From: Fallopia convolvulus
Taxonomy: Eukaryota > Streptophyta > Magnoliopsida > Caryophyllales > Polygonaceae
NCBI GenBank assembly: GCA_964016875.1
Contig: OZ024724.1
Coordinates: 47,956,899-48,020,898 of the forward strand
Reading direction: 5' to 3'
DNA length: 64,000 nt
The position numbers and the translations under genes were made by a program. Each line of letters opens with the position of its first letter. The stretch's first letter is position 1. Of the stretch, positions 8,896 to 20,400 are shown in pieces. The notes under the pieces were generated by a model, which saw nothing but the letters and a program-made list of their open reading frames with translations, had not been told where the DNA came from and ran no database searches.

Positions 8896-10453
8896 ATGTC
8901 GCCTCCTAGTAATTCAAAAGTCCTTACTCTTCTCGTCTCCCTCGCTTTGCTCCTCCCGTCAATCTGCTCCCTAGCCATCAATCGGCCATGGAAGCGGGTC
9001 ATAACTGTCGACCAATCCGGATCCGGGAAATTCACAAAAATTCAGGACGCGATTCATTCGGTTCCGAACAATTATACGGACGGCGTTTTCATTCGAGTGG
9101 AGCCTGGGGTCTACAAAGAGCAGGTGGTCGTGCCCGTAGATAAGCCTTTCATTTTACTAAGCGGTCGGAAAGCTAAAACCACCGTGGTCACTGGGGACGC
9201 CGCTGGCGGCATCCACCAGTCGCCTACTTTCACCGTCTTCGCTCCTAACTTCGTTGCCCGTTACCTCACTTTTCAGGTACGTACCTGAATGCACAAACAT
9301 TAGTATAACTAATTTTATGCGAAGACTATCGTATTTATTNNNNNNNNNNNNNNNNNNNNNNNNNNNNNNNNNNNNNNNNNNNNNNNNNNNNNNNNNNNNN
9401 NNNNNNNNNNNNNNNNNNNNNNNNNNNNNNNNNNNNNNNNNNNNNNNNNNNNNNNNNNNNNNNNNNNNNNNNNNNNNNNNNNNNNNNNNNNNNNNNNNNN
9501 NNNNNNNNNNNNNNNNNNNNNNNNNNNNNNNNNNNNNNNGTCCAAAGGTTGGGATGACTGGGGCAACCCTAAGCTCCAAAGGTATGTTATCATATATTCT
9601 TAACTCAAATCTTTCTTGGACAAAAAGTTTTAGCACGTTTGGATCAATTGATCTTAATCTAAAATTACAACCCATGATAAGGTAAAGGTTCATATGTTGC
9701 AAGGTATTGAATGCTCATAAAGTCCTTGCTTTCTTTTTGTTTTGGTCAAGACATAAGTTCCTTATTTTTTTTGTCAAGACATAACTTCCTTACTTGATCA
9801 GGCTCAATACCTACTTATTTTGCAAATTTGTTCATAAAGAAAAATAATAATAATAGACATGAACAAATTTGAAGTAATTTCCCCATATAGGATTCGTTGA
9901 CTAATTTGGTAGGTGATGTCATCTAAATTTTGTATATCCTTAAACCTTATACAAAATACAAGTAAATTGTCTTTCAATACTAATATAAGTAGGACTACCC
10001 TAAGAATGAATTCGGTAGAGATGTCATCTAGACCACTTATAAATTATAATACTGTACATACAAGCAAATGTTAGTCAAACAATTAAAATCAATTAGGTCA
10101 TACCACTCATACGTACTAGCACTCCAAATCCGAATTATTCTGAAATTTGAAATTGTGAAACTCATGGGCCATAATTTAGCTAGGTGAGATTCATTTCATG
10201 ATTATAAATTTTAATCACTTCAATTATAAATGGAACCTAAAGTAGAATTGTCTAACTCATTCGAGAGCATAAATATAATCAATGGTTAAACCGTTAATAT
10301 TGCAGAACAGCGTACTATGGAGAATACAAATGCTTCGGACCAGGAGCCAATAGGTCGGGAAGAGTAGCGTGGTCGTACGGCCTCACCACACAAGAAGCGT
10401 CCACATTTTTTAGCACCGACATCATCAAAGGGAAGCAATGGATCAATCTCTAA
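8896..10453 (+). CDS. Pectinesterase (pectin methylesterase) family protein, interrupted by assembly gap
   Basis: Enzyme that removes methyl esters from wall homogalacturonan. Exon 1 (8896-9276, 127 residues) begins with a signal peptide (hydrophobic LLVSLALLLPSICSLA at about 12-27) and then the pectinesterase N-terminal strand TVDQSGSGKFTKIQDAI, PGVYKEQVVV and FVARYLTFQ, ending at a GT donor. The middle exons fall in the 200-N gap. A partial exon visible at 9540-9581 encodes KGWDDWGNPKLQ. The last exon, 10306-10453, encodes TAYYGEYKCFGPGAN and ends KGKQWINL with TAA at 10451-10453. The catalytic Asp and Gln motifs should lie in the gap. There is no PMEI pro-domain, so this is a short single-domain pectinesterase. 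Confidence 0.88.
9340..9539. other. Assembly gap (200 N)
   Basis: Exactly 200 N, a common placeholder length, so the true size is unknown. It lies inside the pectinesterase gene and removes the central, catalytic exons. Confidence 1.
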
Positions 10454-11300
10454 CTAGATCGACGTGCCAATTTGTTCAAGTAGCTTTGCAAAGGATTACT
10501 TCGATCTTGCACTACGTACATTGTACCTCAAGTTGTATATTACTATATTATGCATAGAGAGCAACATAGCCATTAAAATTTGTATTTTCAATATTGCATT
10601 TATACAGTTAATTGTTGTTGTACCGTAATACAATTCAAAGCAAATCAATTTTTTTTTATCAATACCATTAGACTCGCATTCAATGTTGAACCAATGCTTA
10701 ATTTATCTGTTAATTAATTCAAATAACATACATCATTACTATACAATTGAGTTGATAAATATCGGATTATAATATTACATGATGGAGCTGAGGAACCTAA
10801 TGCTACGCTATAAAATGAAGAGTCATGGCGAATCCACGACTCTCTGAAAGGGGGCGGTCCTTGGTCATACAAACAGAAGCGGTTGTAGCGATGAGCCCAT
10901 CGTCGCCTCGTCCGTAGGTAGTAGAGAAGTGTACGGTTAACGTTGGCCTAGACGTCCAATCGAAAGAGGGTCCGAGAGAGGCAACGAGTCAAGAGCCTAA
11001 TTGGAATTGAGAATTTGTAAAAGTGAAATTCCTAATTTCAAATTGGAAAAACTAATTACTTAAACTTTTTACTGAATTAAAAAAATAATAAAAAAAATCC
11101 ATTAAAGTGTTAAACGACATTGCTCCAAGGCTTCACGCGCCCATTTCAGTCACCTTCAACTCTGAGCTTCAACTAGCCATCATGTCCCTCCTCAGGTCAC
11201 CTGTGGGGACATACAACATACGAACTCCAAAATTACCTTTGAAATTTTGCTCCACCGATCGTTAGTGGGGGTGGTCGCTCCCGCCCTCACAACCTTCTGC
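10454..11300. other. Pectinesterase 3' flank and unassigned DNA
   Basis: 3' UTR and AT-rich spacer to about 10780, then a more GC-rich block (10830-11290) without convincing coding potential or known repeat signature. Confidence 0.4.
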
Positions 11301-12308
11301 TACTAGTGATGATGTTGTTGAAAGAAGGTATGTTGTGTAAATAGACTCAATAAAACAATTATGAACTCTCCCATATCTCTTTTTCTCTTTTCTCTCTAAT
11401 CACAAATGTATGTAAGATGATATCAATGATCTTTCGTCCATCTTCCCCTATGGTTTCTTCATCGCCTCAATCTCCTTTAGTTTGTGATCCTACAAATCCT
11501 TGGAATCGCCCACATATATATAATCCGCTTGATCTCATGGATGAACACTTCTTCATCACAATGATCATTGTAATTATGTGCTTTCAACAATGATCGTTTG
11601 TGGTGAAATGGAGGATGGAATCCGATGGTTAGGTCTGTATATGAATGAGCCTCGAAAGGGTATGACTCACCGCCCGAAACACGAACTAGAAGCATTAACT
11701 TAGGATATGACTCACCTAGATCAAACCTTCGGTCTTGGATTGATGTGACTCACCAAAGGATTTAAAATTAAAATGTGATTGAAAAACAAAGGGGAAATCG
11801 ATTGCTAAATCAAAGAGACAAGGGTTGGCATCAATCTTGTCTAAGAGGCAAAAGTGGCGTCTAACAAGGTATAAGCCTAGCCACATGGGACGCCTCCCAT
11901 AAAAGCACACTATTTTTGAAAAAGTTTCAAAAATATCCAAGGAAAATTACATAAAAAGCAAAAACTTAAGCTAAGCACAAAATAAGGCTCATGGTGTCGG
12001 TGGCGAGAGCAACAAGAGACTCCAAGCTTCGTCTACATATTTGGTCGGCGCACTTTGGGTCATTAGGCCTCTTTTGAGCTCATCTTGTAATGCTCGAGTT
12101 TTGGCACGGGTGATTCGACCCAAAAATGGCAAAGCATCGGGCTTGGACCCTTGCACCGTGCCGGGAGCATCAATGAGGGACTCTCATCACTTGGACAAGT
12201 CTGGACACCACTCATGGGTGTTCTCGGTGTTATTGGTCCTCATTTGAGGAGTGTAGGGGCCTCCCAAAATATGGTCTGAGGAAACTTGAAAATTACTCGA
12301 TGGACTTG
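11301..12308 (-). repeat. 3' end of decayed Ty3/gypsy element
   Basis: Left continuation of the gypsy element split at 12308. On the minus strand 12300-12020 reads as a polyprotein tail, including HEWCPDLSK and TRAKTRALQDELKRGL, the TRARA-type ending seen in plant gypsy pol. Below about 11950 the DNA is non-coding and probably leader or LTR of the same element. Its outer boundary was not found. Confidence 0.55.
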
Positions 12309-13675
12309 TGACTCGGCTAAAATCGTTGTTGCCAAGATCAAAGATAAATAACCCTAAACTACTAACTAGTATAGCAAGTAAGCAAGGGGTCGAACCCAAG
12401 AGAAACGGTTTTCTGATCAATCAGCAAAAGCAAAGACAGGGGTTTTTGGAAGTTCAGACAAATAAACAAGCAAGCAAATATTATTGGGGATTTAAATCAA
12501 TTGGAAGAAAGCAGAGTTTATTCAATCAATTCCACCTTTATGCTCATTCGATCATTGATTCACCCACTTTTCTATTAATTCCCTAGTTAATTCCAATCCT
12601 TATAAAAGATTTCCGTTTGTCCACGATCCAAGCGCAACGATGATATGAACAAGAACGCTTAATTCAAATCATACAAAATATTAAGGATAGAAGGATATTA
12701 ATTCATGCAATCAAGCTACGAGTCTCATGCATAAAATAACAATCAAATACTCTTCCTCAATTCTAGTCCACGGTCCTAGAAAAGAGTTGTTTCAAGGATA
12801 AATAAGATTGCACAGACAACAATCAAACAAATCCAAACATTAGAATATCAATCAAATTAAACAAGTTGTGCACCAAGAGAAATCAATTGATAATCATAAA
12901 ATTAAGCACAAGAGTTTTGATATTAACCAAGGGATAGAAAAGTTACCAGAATCTCACGAAATACATAAAAAGGCTTCCTTGATTAAACAAACTCCAAAGG
13001 GAAATTAGTTATCCATAATACTGAAATAAAAACCTAAAAGTAAAAGTATGCTAGAAATTGTGTCTAAATTGTGTAACCCTAAAATGAAAACGAAACTATG
13101 CTTAAATAGTAAAAAAATAAGTCCGAAATATAAATATATAAAAATACTAAAAAGATAGAATAAAAGAAACGAAGGCGGCGCTGAAAGGCCAAAATCCGCG
13201 AGCGCGGAATACTTCCGCGGGCGCGGATCTGCTTGATGTCCGAGGCCGTGGATACTCCTCCATCCGCGAGCGCGGAATATTTCCGCGGGCGCGGAATCCC
13301 TTCGATCCGCGAGCGCGGAATATTTCCGCGGGCGCGGATCCTGCGTTTCAGCATTCTGGTGTCAAATTCAGAGGTAGTTTTGACCCATTTAGACTTGTAA
13401 TTTGAACTCTCCATAAAAAGATGAATTGTAACTCTTCGAGTTAGCTTTCCAATGATACCAAATTCAGCTTCATCCGATCACCGTATCTCCCGGAATAAGC
13501 GTTACAAGAAAGTGGTGTCGAAACAACTCCAAATCAACACTTGTCTTCAAAACTCTTGCAATTCTTCAAATCGTGTCTTCGGTCTTCATATGAAAATTAT
13601 GCTCAAAACTAACCTAAACACACTCAGATCATACCTAAAATACAAGAGTTAACCTATACTAAAGTAAGCATATCA
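12309..13675 (-). repeat. 3' LTR of the LARD-like element
   Basis: 1367 bp, TG...CA ends (TGACTCGGC ... GCATATCA on the plus strand). It pairs with 16259-17625. It carries three 33-bp GC-rich hairpin-forming modules at 13195-13338, while the rest is AT-rich. Short open frames inside are shared by both LTRs and are not genes. Confidence 0.95.
13195..13338. repeat. Three GC-rich 33-bp modules in the left LTR
   Basis: Near-identical copies at 13195-13227, 13263-13295 and 13306-13338. Each has CGCGGAA and TTCCGCG arms around a 2-3-bp centre and flanking GCGCGGA words. The right LTR has the same set at 17145-17177, 17213-17245 and 17256-17288. Variant copies lie internally at 14913-14945 and 16145-16177, giving eight copies in the element. 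Confidence 0.9.
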
Positions 13676-15153
13676 AATTCCCCCATACTTAAACCTTGCT
13701 CGTCCTCGAGTAAGCTCAAAATAAATCTAACAAGAAATCCTATCAAGGTTTACAACATAGTATAAGGGAAGATAAAAATCACTCACCTAACCAACCCGAA
13801 CCCAAAATAGAGAAATAATGAGCAAAAATATGATAGCTCAAGCACACACTTCACCAATACAAGATATAACACTCAAGCTCCAAAAAGTGTAGAGCAACCT
13901 AGGATCTACCCAACATCTAAAATGTAATCCCCAGACCCCAAAGTAGAATATGATCCTAAACACTCTGATTTTTCCACTCATTCTACTTAGGCACCCTTTC
14001 GGGTTTTCACCTAATCACTCTTTTCATTTTTCTTAGGTGTGCTCACAAATACTCACATCTCTCATAAACCTCGTATTACCCCAGCCTAATGCTGGTCCGG
14101 GTTACCTGCTTATTTCCTGAGCCGCCCTTTCGGGTTTTCAACTCATCCTAGGATTTTTATGCCTTTTTCTGAATTTTTTTATGGCTTTTTTTAATTTTTA
14201 TTTCTTTAATTTTTATTTTATTTTTTTTCAAAAATTTCTCTATACAAAACATGAAATAAGGATCCCATAAAATGACAAAAAATAAACTGAAAAGCAGCTA
14301 ACTAGGATAGGCGTAGTGAGTACTTCCTCCCCCATACTTAAATCCTTCATTGTCCTCAATGAAGTAAAGAGAAAGGAATTAAGCATAGAAGAGGAAAATC
14401 AGAAGACTCACATACGAAAGAAGAGATAGAAGAACTCTTCAAAGGCTTGGATGTATAGTTCGAAAATCTCCAGATGATCCGTCGTCAGGAAAAACCGTGG
14501 GCGCGGGTGGTGCTTCGATCGTGAAAAAATGGTTAGAGAACACGATCAACAAAACTAAACACGAACTCACAAACGAACTCTGCATCTCGCCTTAAGCATT
14601 AATGTAGTACGAGCCTGGAAGAGGAATATTCCCCCATACTTGAGGAATTGCAAGGAATTAGACATATAAAGAATTAGAAGAGTGGAATGGTGGGTGATGG
14701 TAGAATATGGAAGAACACTCTTTTTTTTCTCTTTTTTTTCTGACTTATCTCGGGGGTTTCACCCGAAAACCTTTTATTTCAGGGGTTTCACCTGAAAGCC
14801 TTTTATTTCGGGGGTTTCACCCGAAAACCTTTTATTTTTTTATTTTATTTTATTTTTTTATTTTATTTTATTTTTAAATTTTTTTAATAAAATTTTAATT
14901 CCGCCAGGCCGATCCGCGGGCGCGGAAAATTTCCGTGGGCGCGGATTTTCTGCGAGGCCTGGCTTCTTTTGATGGGAAAAATTAAACCTGCAAGTTAGCC
15001 CGACAAAACCAAAACAAAAACTAAAACTAAAACTAAACTAAAAAGATAAAAATAAAAGAAAAAAAAACTTACCTCGGGTTGCCTCCCAAGCAACGCCTTT
15101 GTTTAACGTCGTTTGGCCCGACGTCAACCTATTATCTCAAGACTCGGACATCG
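13676..15153 (-). other. Non-coding internal region of the LARD-like element
   Basis: Begins at the purine tract adjacent to the 3' LTR (plus-strand CCCCCATACTT at 13680-13690). Similar CCCCCATACTT words recur at about 14330 and 14631. Repeated words CCCTTTCGGGTTTTCA occur near 13987 and 14126. A 29-bp unit repeats three times at 14751-14837, followed by A/T homopolymer-rich DNA. No ORF of note. Confidence 0.7.
14751..14837. repeat. 3 x 29-bp tandem hairpin repeat
   Basis: Units at 14751-14779, 14780-14808 and 14809-14837. Units one and three are identical (GGGGGTTTCACCCGAAAACC). Unit two carries paired changes (AGGGG...CCTG) that keep the small stem, which hints that pairing is maintained. 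Confidence 0.85.
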
Positions 15154-16092
15154 TCAAAGCCCTAAGCAATTTGTCAAAATCCTGCGATGCAGGCAAATAT
15201 AACATAATGATAACTTGAAACTAAATAATATAGCATTCAGACACCGTTTTAGTTTATCAAACCCACTAGAAGAATCAGAGTTAGATGGTTTAGGATAGAA
15301 CCAGTTGAAAGAATGAGGTAGTTTTTCAAAATATAAATCAAGAGTAATGATTTTCATGTTAGCACTACCACCCTTAAAATTTGAGAAATCACTAGGTAAT
15401 CTATCATGCTCAGGACCTTTCTCAGACACATCAGACAAACAAATATCAAGAGTAAGTAAGGGAGAAGAGGGAAGGATACATGGATCATGATCGATCATAA
15501 CAAAGGGCTCCACAGTAGGAGACATAGACATCTCCTCAAGTGGAAGGGCAATCTCCATATCATCATCTAGCTCCTTCTTTGAGTCATCAGGCTCATCGTC
15601 ATAACTCAAAGAGCTATCAAACTTAAGTAAATATTCCTCCTCCGTCATTACATGACTATGATCATCCATCTCTTCATCCAATGAAAGGTCTATGGGTGCC
15701 TCAGGAAGGGATGGAACTGGCTCTTCAGGAGGATCTGTTGGTTGATCTTCGAGAATTTCTGTCCTTATGGCCAACACCTCCTCTAATTTTATCTGTTCAG
15801 CCATTTGGTTCTCCAATTTCTGCATCTCGATCTCCTTGGCTCGGATATAACAGAAGAAATCCCATCGGTCAATGGGTTTCCAAAGGACGTATTTTGCATC
15901 GCTCTCGCGGTACATCCTTAGTTGGGACTCAAGAGTCATCCCCATAAAGATGTGATAGAAAGCGTCATCAAGCCCTATGTGTAATCCCCAATTAGAGAGA
16001 TCATGCAAGATTCCCTGGCACCTAGTGAAGTACTCATGAAAGGGTTCATCCTGCAACTGAACAAGACTAAACGCAGACATTAGTATATACAA
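15154..16092 (-). CDS. Gag-like protein of the LARD-like element
   Basis: A 312-residue open frame starting just downstream of the primer-binding site. The N-terminal part (FSLVQLQDEPFHEYFTRCQ and LHIGLDDAFYHIFMGM) resembles the retrotransposon gag capsid helix region of plant Ty3 elements. The middle is acidic and Pro-rich (EEPVPSLPEAP, LDEEMDDHS, DDEPDDSKKE). There is no zinc knuckle. The first in-frame Met used here is at 16092; the real start may lie upstream toward the primer site. Its function beyond a probable capsid-like role is unknown. The open frame fits the recent insertion date. Confidence 0.65.
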   Translation of the reverse strand: MYILMSAFSLVQLQDEPFHEYFTRCQGILHDLSNWGLHIGLDDAFYHIFMGMTLESQLRMYRESDAKYVLWKPIDRWDFFCYIRAKEIEMQKLENQMAEQIKLEEVLAIRTEILEDQPTDPPEEPVPSLPEAPIDLSLDEEMDDHSHVMTEEEYLLKFDSSLSYDDEPDDSKKELDDDMEIALPLEEMSMSPTVEPFVMIDHDPCILPSSPLLTLDICLSDVSEKGPEHDRLPSDFSNFKGGSANMKIITLDLYFEKLPHSFNWFYPKPSNSDSSSGFDKLKRCLNAILFSFKLSLCYICLHRRILTNCLGL

Positions 16093-16144
16093 GTGTAGAC
16101 CGTAAGATAGGTCTACACAGATTCAGGGATTCTGGACGAACCGA

Positions 16145-16177
16145 TCCGCAGGCGCGGAAAAATTCCGAGGGCGCGGA
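16145..16177. repeat. Internal variant of the GC-rich 33-bp module
   Basis: Diverged copy beginning TCCGCAGGCGCGG, next to the primer-binding site. A partial further copy follows immediately. Confidence 0.75.
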
Positions 16178-16235
16178 TTTTCCGCGGGCGCGCATTCGTC
16201 AGAAACGCCGATTAAACAGAAAATTAAAAACCGAT

Positions 16236-16253
16236 TCCCCAGCAACGGCGCCA
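16236..16253 (-). other. Primer-binding site of the LARD-like element
   Basis: Minus strand TGGCGCCGTTGCTGGGG, five bases inside the right LTR. It matches the primer site common in plant Athila/Tat-type Ty3 elements and fixes leftward polarity. Confidence 0.85.
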
Positions 16254-16258
16254 AAATT

Positions 16259-17625
16259 TGACTCAGCTAAAATCGTTGTTGCCAAGATCAAAGATAAATA
16301 ACCCTAAACTACTAACTAGTATAGCAAGTAAGCTAGGGGTCGAACCCAAGAAAAATGGTTTTCTGATCAATCAGCAAAAGCAAAGACAGGGTTTTTTGGA
16401 AGTTCAGGCAAATAAACAAGCAAGCAAATATTATTGGGGATTTAAATCAATTGGAAGAAAGCAGAGTTCATTCAATCAATTCCACCTTTTTACTCATCCG
16501 ATCATTGATTCATTCACTTTTCTATTAATTCCCTAATTAATTCCAATCCTTATAAAAGATTTCCGTTTGTCCACGGTCCAAGCGAAACGATGATATGAAC
16601 AAGAACGCTTAATTCAAATCATACAAAATATTAAGGATAGAAGGATATTAATTCATGCAATCAAGCTACGAGTCTCATGCATAAAATAACAATCAAATAC
16701 TCTTCCTCAATTCTAGTCCACGGTCCTAGAAAAGAGTTGTTTCAAGGATAAATAAGATTGCACAGACAACAATCAAACAAATCCAAACAGTAGAATATCA
16801 ATCAAATTCAGCAAGTTGCGCACCAAGAGAAATCAATTGATAATCATAAAATTAAGCACAAGAGTTTTGATATTAACCAAGGGATAGAAAAGTTACCAGA
16901 ATCTCACGAAATACATAAAAAGGCTTCCTTGATTAAACAAACTCCAAAGGGAAATTAGTTATCCATAATACTGAAATAAAAACCTAAAAGTAAAAGTATG
17001 CTAGAAATTGTGTCTAAATTGTGTAACCCTAAAATGAAAACGAAACTATGCTTAAATAGTAAAAAAATAAGTCCGAAATATAAATATATAAAAATACTAA
17101 AAAGATAGAATAAAAGAAACGAAGGCGGCGCTGAAAGGCCAAAATCCGCGAGCGCGGAATACTTCTGCGGGCGCGGATCTACTTGATGTCCGAGGCCGCG
17201 GATACTCCTCCATCCGCGAGTGCGGAAAATTTCCGCGGGCGCGGAATCCCTTCGATCCGCGAGCGCGGAATATTTCCGCGGGCGCGGATCCTGCGTTTCA
17301 ACATTCTGGTGTCAAATTCAGAGGTAGTTTTGACCCATTTAGACTTGGAATTTGAACTCACCATAAAAAGATGAATTGTATCTCTTCGAGTTAGCTTTCC
17401 AATGATATCAAATTCAGCTTCATCCGATCACCGTATCTCCCGGAATAAGCGTTACAAGAAAGTGGTGTCGAAACAACTCCAAATCAACACTTGTCTTCAA
17501 AACTCTTGCAATTCTTCAAATCGTGTCTTCGGTCTTCATATGACAATTATGCTCAAAACTAACCTAACCACACTCAAATCATACCTAAAATACAAGAGTT
17601 GACCTATACTAAAGTAAGCATATCA
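16259..17625 (-). repeat. 5' LTR of the LARD-like element
   Basis: 1367 bp, TGACTCAGC ... GCATATCA on the plus strand. It is collinear with 12309-13675 with about 33 substitutions and no gaps. It should hold the element's promoter on the minus strand. Confidence 0.95.
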
Positions 17626-17630
17626 ACTTG

Positions 17631-19640
17631 GATCCAAAGCCCCTCTCGGCACATCAACACAAGGCGCGACACTCGACATGACACTCGGTACAACACTAGA
17701 TTCGGGGGTGCTCGGCGCCGGCGCATCCAAGGCATGCCATTCTCCTCTTGGTCTTGATCATGATGTGGTAGAATCACATCATCCTCCCTCCCTTGAAAAG
17801 GGTTCGACCTCTAACCTAGATCATGCAAGTCGTCACAATCTTCAAGAAAGAAAGGAACAAGATCAACAACATTAAATACCTCATGAACACCATAGTGTGC
17901 AGGAAGTTCAAGCTTGTGGGCGTTGTCATTGATGCGCTTCAAAACTTGGAAAGGGCCATCTCCCCTAGGCTTAGGTTTGGAGATCCTAAGAGTAGGAAAT
18001 CGCTCCTTCCTCAAGTGCACCCAAACAAGATCCCCGGGCAAAGAAAATGAGCTCCTTATGCCACTTGTTAGCTTGGCAAGCATATTGCATGGTTTGCCTC
18101 TCCAATTGAGGGAGGATATCCTCATGTAACTTCTTGACTCTAGCAGCATGGTCAAGGCCTCCACGACTCTCTCGGTCATTCGTGGCATAAGGAATGAGAT
18201 CGAATTGAGTGATGGGATTGCGCCCACACACCACCTTGAAAGGAGTATTCTTAGTAGTCGAATGCACTGAGTGGTTATAAGAAAACTCTATAAACGAAAG
18301 ATATTCTTCCCACCCGCGCAAGTTAGTAGACAAAAGAGAACCAAGAGTTCGATTCATGACCTTGATTTTTCCATCCGTTTGAGGATGACAAGTAGTAGAA
18401 AATAGAAACTTTGTGCCTAGCTTGGCCTAAAGAGTCTTCCAAAAATATCTCAAAAACTTCACATCACGGTCAAATACTATAGATCTAGGAACTCCAACCA
18501 ATCTCACAACATTATCAAAAAATAAACTAGCCACATGGGATGCATCATCAATCTTATAGTGTGCATTGAAATAAGCCATCTTCAAGAACCTATCAACCAC
18601 AACAAAAATGGAGTCTCTCCCCCTCTTAGAACGAGGTAATGCCAAGACAGAGTCCATGGAAATGTCTTCCTAAGGAGCATGAGGGATAGGAAGGGGAGTG
18701 AGAAAATCGTGAGGATGTACTCTAGACTTAGCACACATACAGGTCACACAAGAAGCACAAAATTTCTCTACTGACCTAAGCATTAAAGGACGAAATAAAT
18801 GCTTCCTAAGAACATGCAAATTCTTCATGACTCCAAAAATGACCCATGAGGCTGCCACCATGGGCCTCTTGCACAAGCAAATGCCTAATAGAACTTCTAG
18901 GTACACACAACTTAGGACCCTTAATCAAAAAAACATCATACAAATTGAATTGGTCCTTACCCCCACGAAAAATCTCCCCAAGAATCAGCATCGTGTGCAT
19001 AAATCTCATGCACAAAGCCAAAACCTAGCAACCTAGCATCAAGAAGAGATAGAATAGCATACCCCCTAGAAAGGGCATCGACGACGACATTGTCCTTTCC
19101 CTTCTTATGCTTGATGACATAGGAAAACATCTCAATGAACTCGACCCACTTAACATGGCACTTGTTGAGCTTGCTTTGCCCCTTGAGAAACTTAAGCGCC
19201 TCACGGTCGGAATGGATAACAAACTCACGTGGCATAAGATAGTGCTCCCACGGACAAGGGTGAGCAACTCCTTGTCATAGATGGGGTAATTCAGCTCAAA
19301 CCCACCTATCTTCTCACTAAAACAGGCCACGGGTTTACCTTCTTGCGCCCAATGCCTTACTCGATTTCAAAGGTCTTGTTGAAATCGGACAAGACAATGA
19401 GGGGAGCTTGTGTGAGCTTGTCTTTGAGGGTGTTGAAGGCGTCTTATTGAGGGTCCTCTCACTTGAATGGAACATTTTTCCTGGTGAGCTCGGTGAGGGT
19501 GCGGTTATGGGGCTAAAGTCTCGCACAAATTGGCCATAGAAACTCGCCAAGCCTAGGAAGCTCTGTACTTGCGTCATGGTGGTGGGAGTAGGCCATTCTC
19601 GGATGGCCTTGACCTTCTCTTCATCATAAACCATGAATAT
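17631..19640 (-). pseudogene. Ty3/gypsy pol remnant (RT end, RNase H, integrase)
   Basis: Minus-strand fragments in pol order. The RT thumb/connection has DEEKVKAIREWPTP and FLGLASFYGQFVRDFSPI (about 19640-19490). RNase H has YDKELLTLVR and VIHSDREALKFLKG (about 19320-19070). The integrase zinc region has CASCVTCMCAKSRVHPH (about 18740). The integrase core includes FVVVDRFLKMAYF and GVPRSIVFDRDVKFL (about 18620-18450) and EFSYNHSVHSTTKNTPF (about 18290). The C-terminal GDLVWVHLRKERFP region runs at 18050-17820. The frame is broken by several shifts and stops. The element is truncated at about 19640, inside RT, and was split at the other side by the insertion at 17626. Confidence 0.9.
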
Positions 19641-20400
19641 AGACTTCACTATAATTTATAAACTAAGCGCACGTTCACACATTAAAAGTCGTTTTACTTG
19701 AACTTAACTCATATTTTTAAAGACAATAAATATAGACTTCACTATGACTTGTAAATTATAATCATTCATTTACTCAATAATAAAATTCTCATTTCTCTCA
19801 TCTCTCTTTCCCACTTCTCTCTTTGATCACATATGTAACATAAAACAAGGATCATATGACTATTTAGGGTATGTTTTAATCGTCAAGGATAAGATTTAAT
19901 ACAATATAATATAGATAATTCACTATCTTTGGTGATTAAACGAATCCTCAGATCCGGATCAATTCAGGCTGTCATGCTCGATCCGACCTGACTATTGATG
20001 ACATATGAAAAGGAATCGACCCGTTTATCTGGTCAAACCCACTAATTGTCAGTCCGTGGTCCAAACAAAATGTGTTGTTAGAAACTTGGAGCAGTGATAA
20101 ATCCTTTCGACATCCTGAAAGTTGCTCAATTTCGATTCGATGTGAAAAATCCATCCCACATGCTGACAGGAATTAAAAATTGAGAGTTGGTAATCCTTCA
20201 GCAATTTTATTCATTTGTTTGATTGTTATTGCACATTCTGCTTGAGCCCCCCCCAAAAAAAAAATCGAGGGAGAGGTAAAATATAAAATATAAATCTGGG
20301 CATTCTGGCACGAATTTCCGATAAATTGTCGGTGTTAACAAAGCAGTGTGTCTTCTCTTCCCCTCTCATTCGATCTCACACTTCCAGTTTCCATTCGCAT
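19641..20400. other. Spacer with decayed repeat and glycosyltransferase promoter
   Basis: 19630-19760 contains a repeated phrase (ATATAGACTTCACTAT at about 19637 and 19730), a repeat relic. A minus-strand open frame near 19972-20154 has no recognisable motif. The C/T-rich stretch from about 20350 is probably the 5' UTR of the next gene. Confidence 0.4.

Larger units (their letters stand above)
12309..17625 (-). mobile_element. Complete non-autonomous LTR retrotransposon (LARD/TR-GAG-like)
   Basis: A 5317-bp element bounded by two 1367-bp LTRs in perfect register (offset 3950, no indels) and flanked by the 5-bp duplication ACTTG (12304-12308 and 17626-17630). Transcription is leftward. The primer-binding site TGGCGCCGTTGCTGGGG lies just inside the right LTR on the minus strand, and a purine tract lies just inside the left LTR. 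Only a gag-like ORF is present, with no protease, RT or integrase, so the element needs a helper. I count about 33 differences between the LTRs (2.4%), implying insertion within roughly the last million years at usual plant rates. It inserted into an older gypsy element. Confidence 0.95.

Noticed and set aside
9157..9702. Open frames reading through the N gap
   Set aside because: Continuity across N is artificial; the real exons are the pectinesterase ones.
12308..12586. Open frame duplicated at 16258-16536
   Set aside because: It is simply LTR sequence present in both LTRs; no coding evidence.
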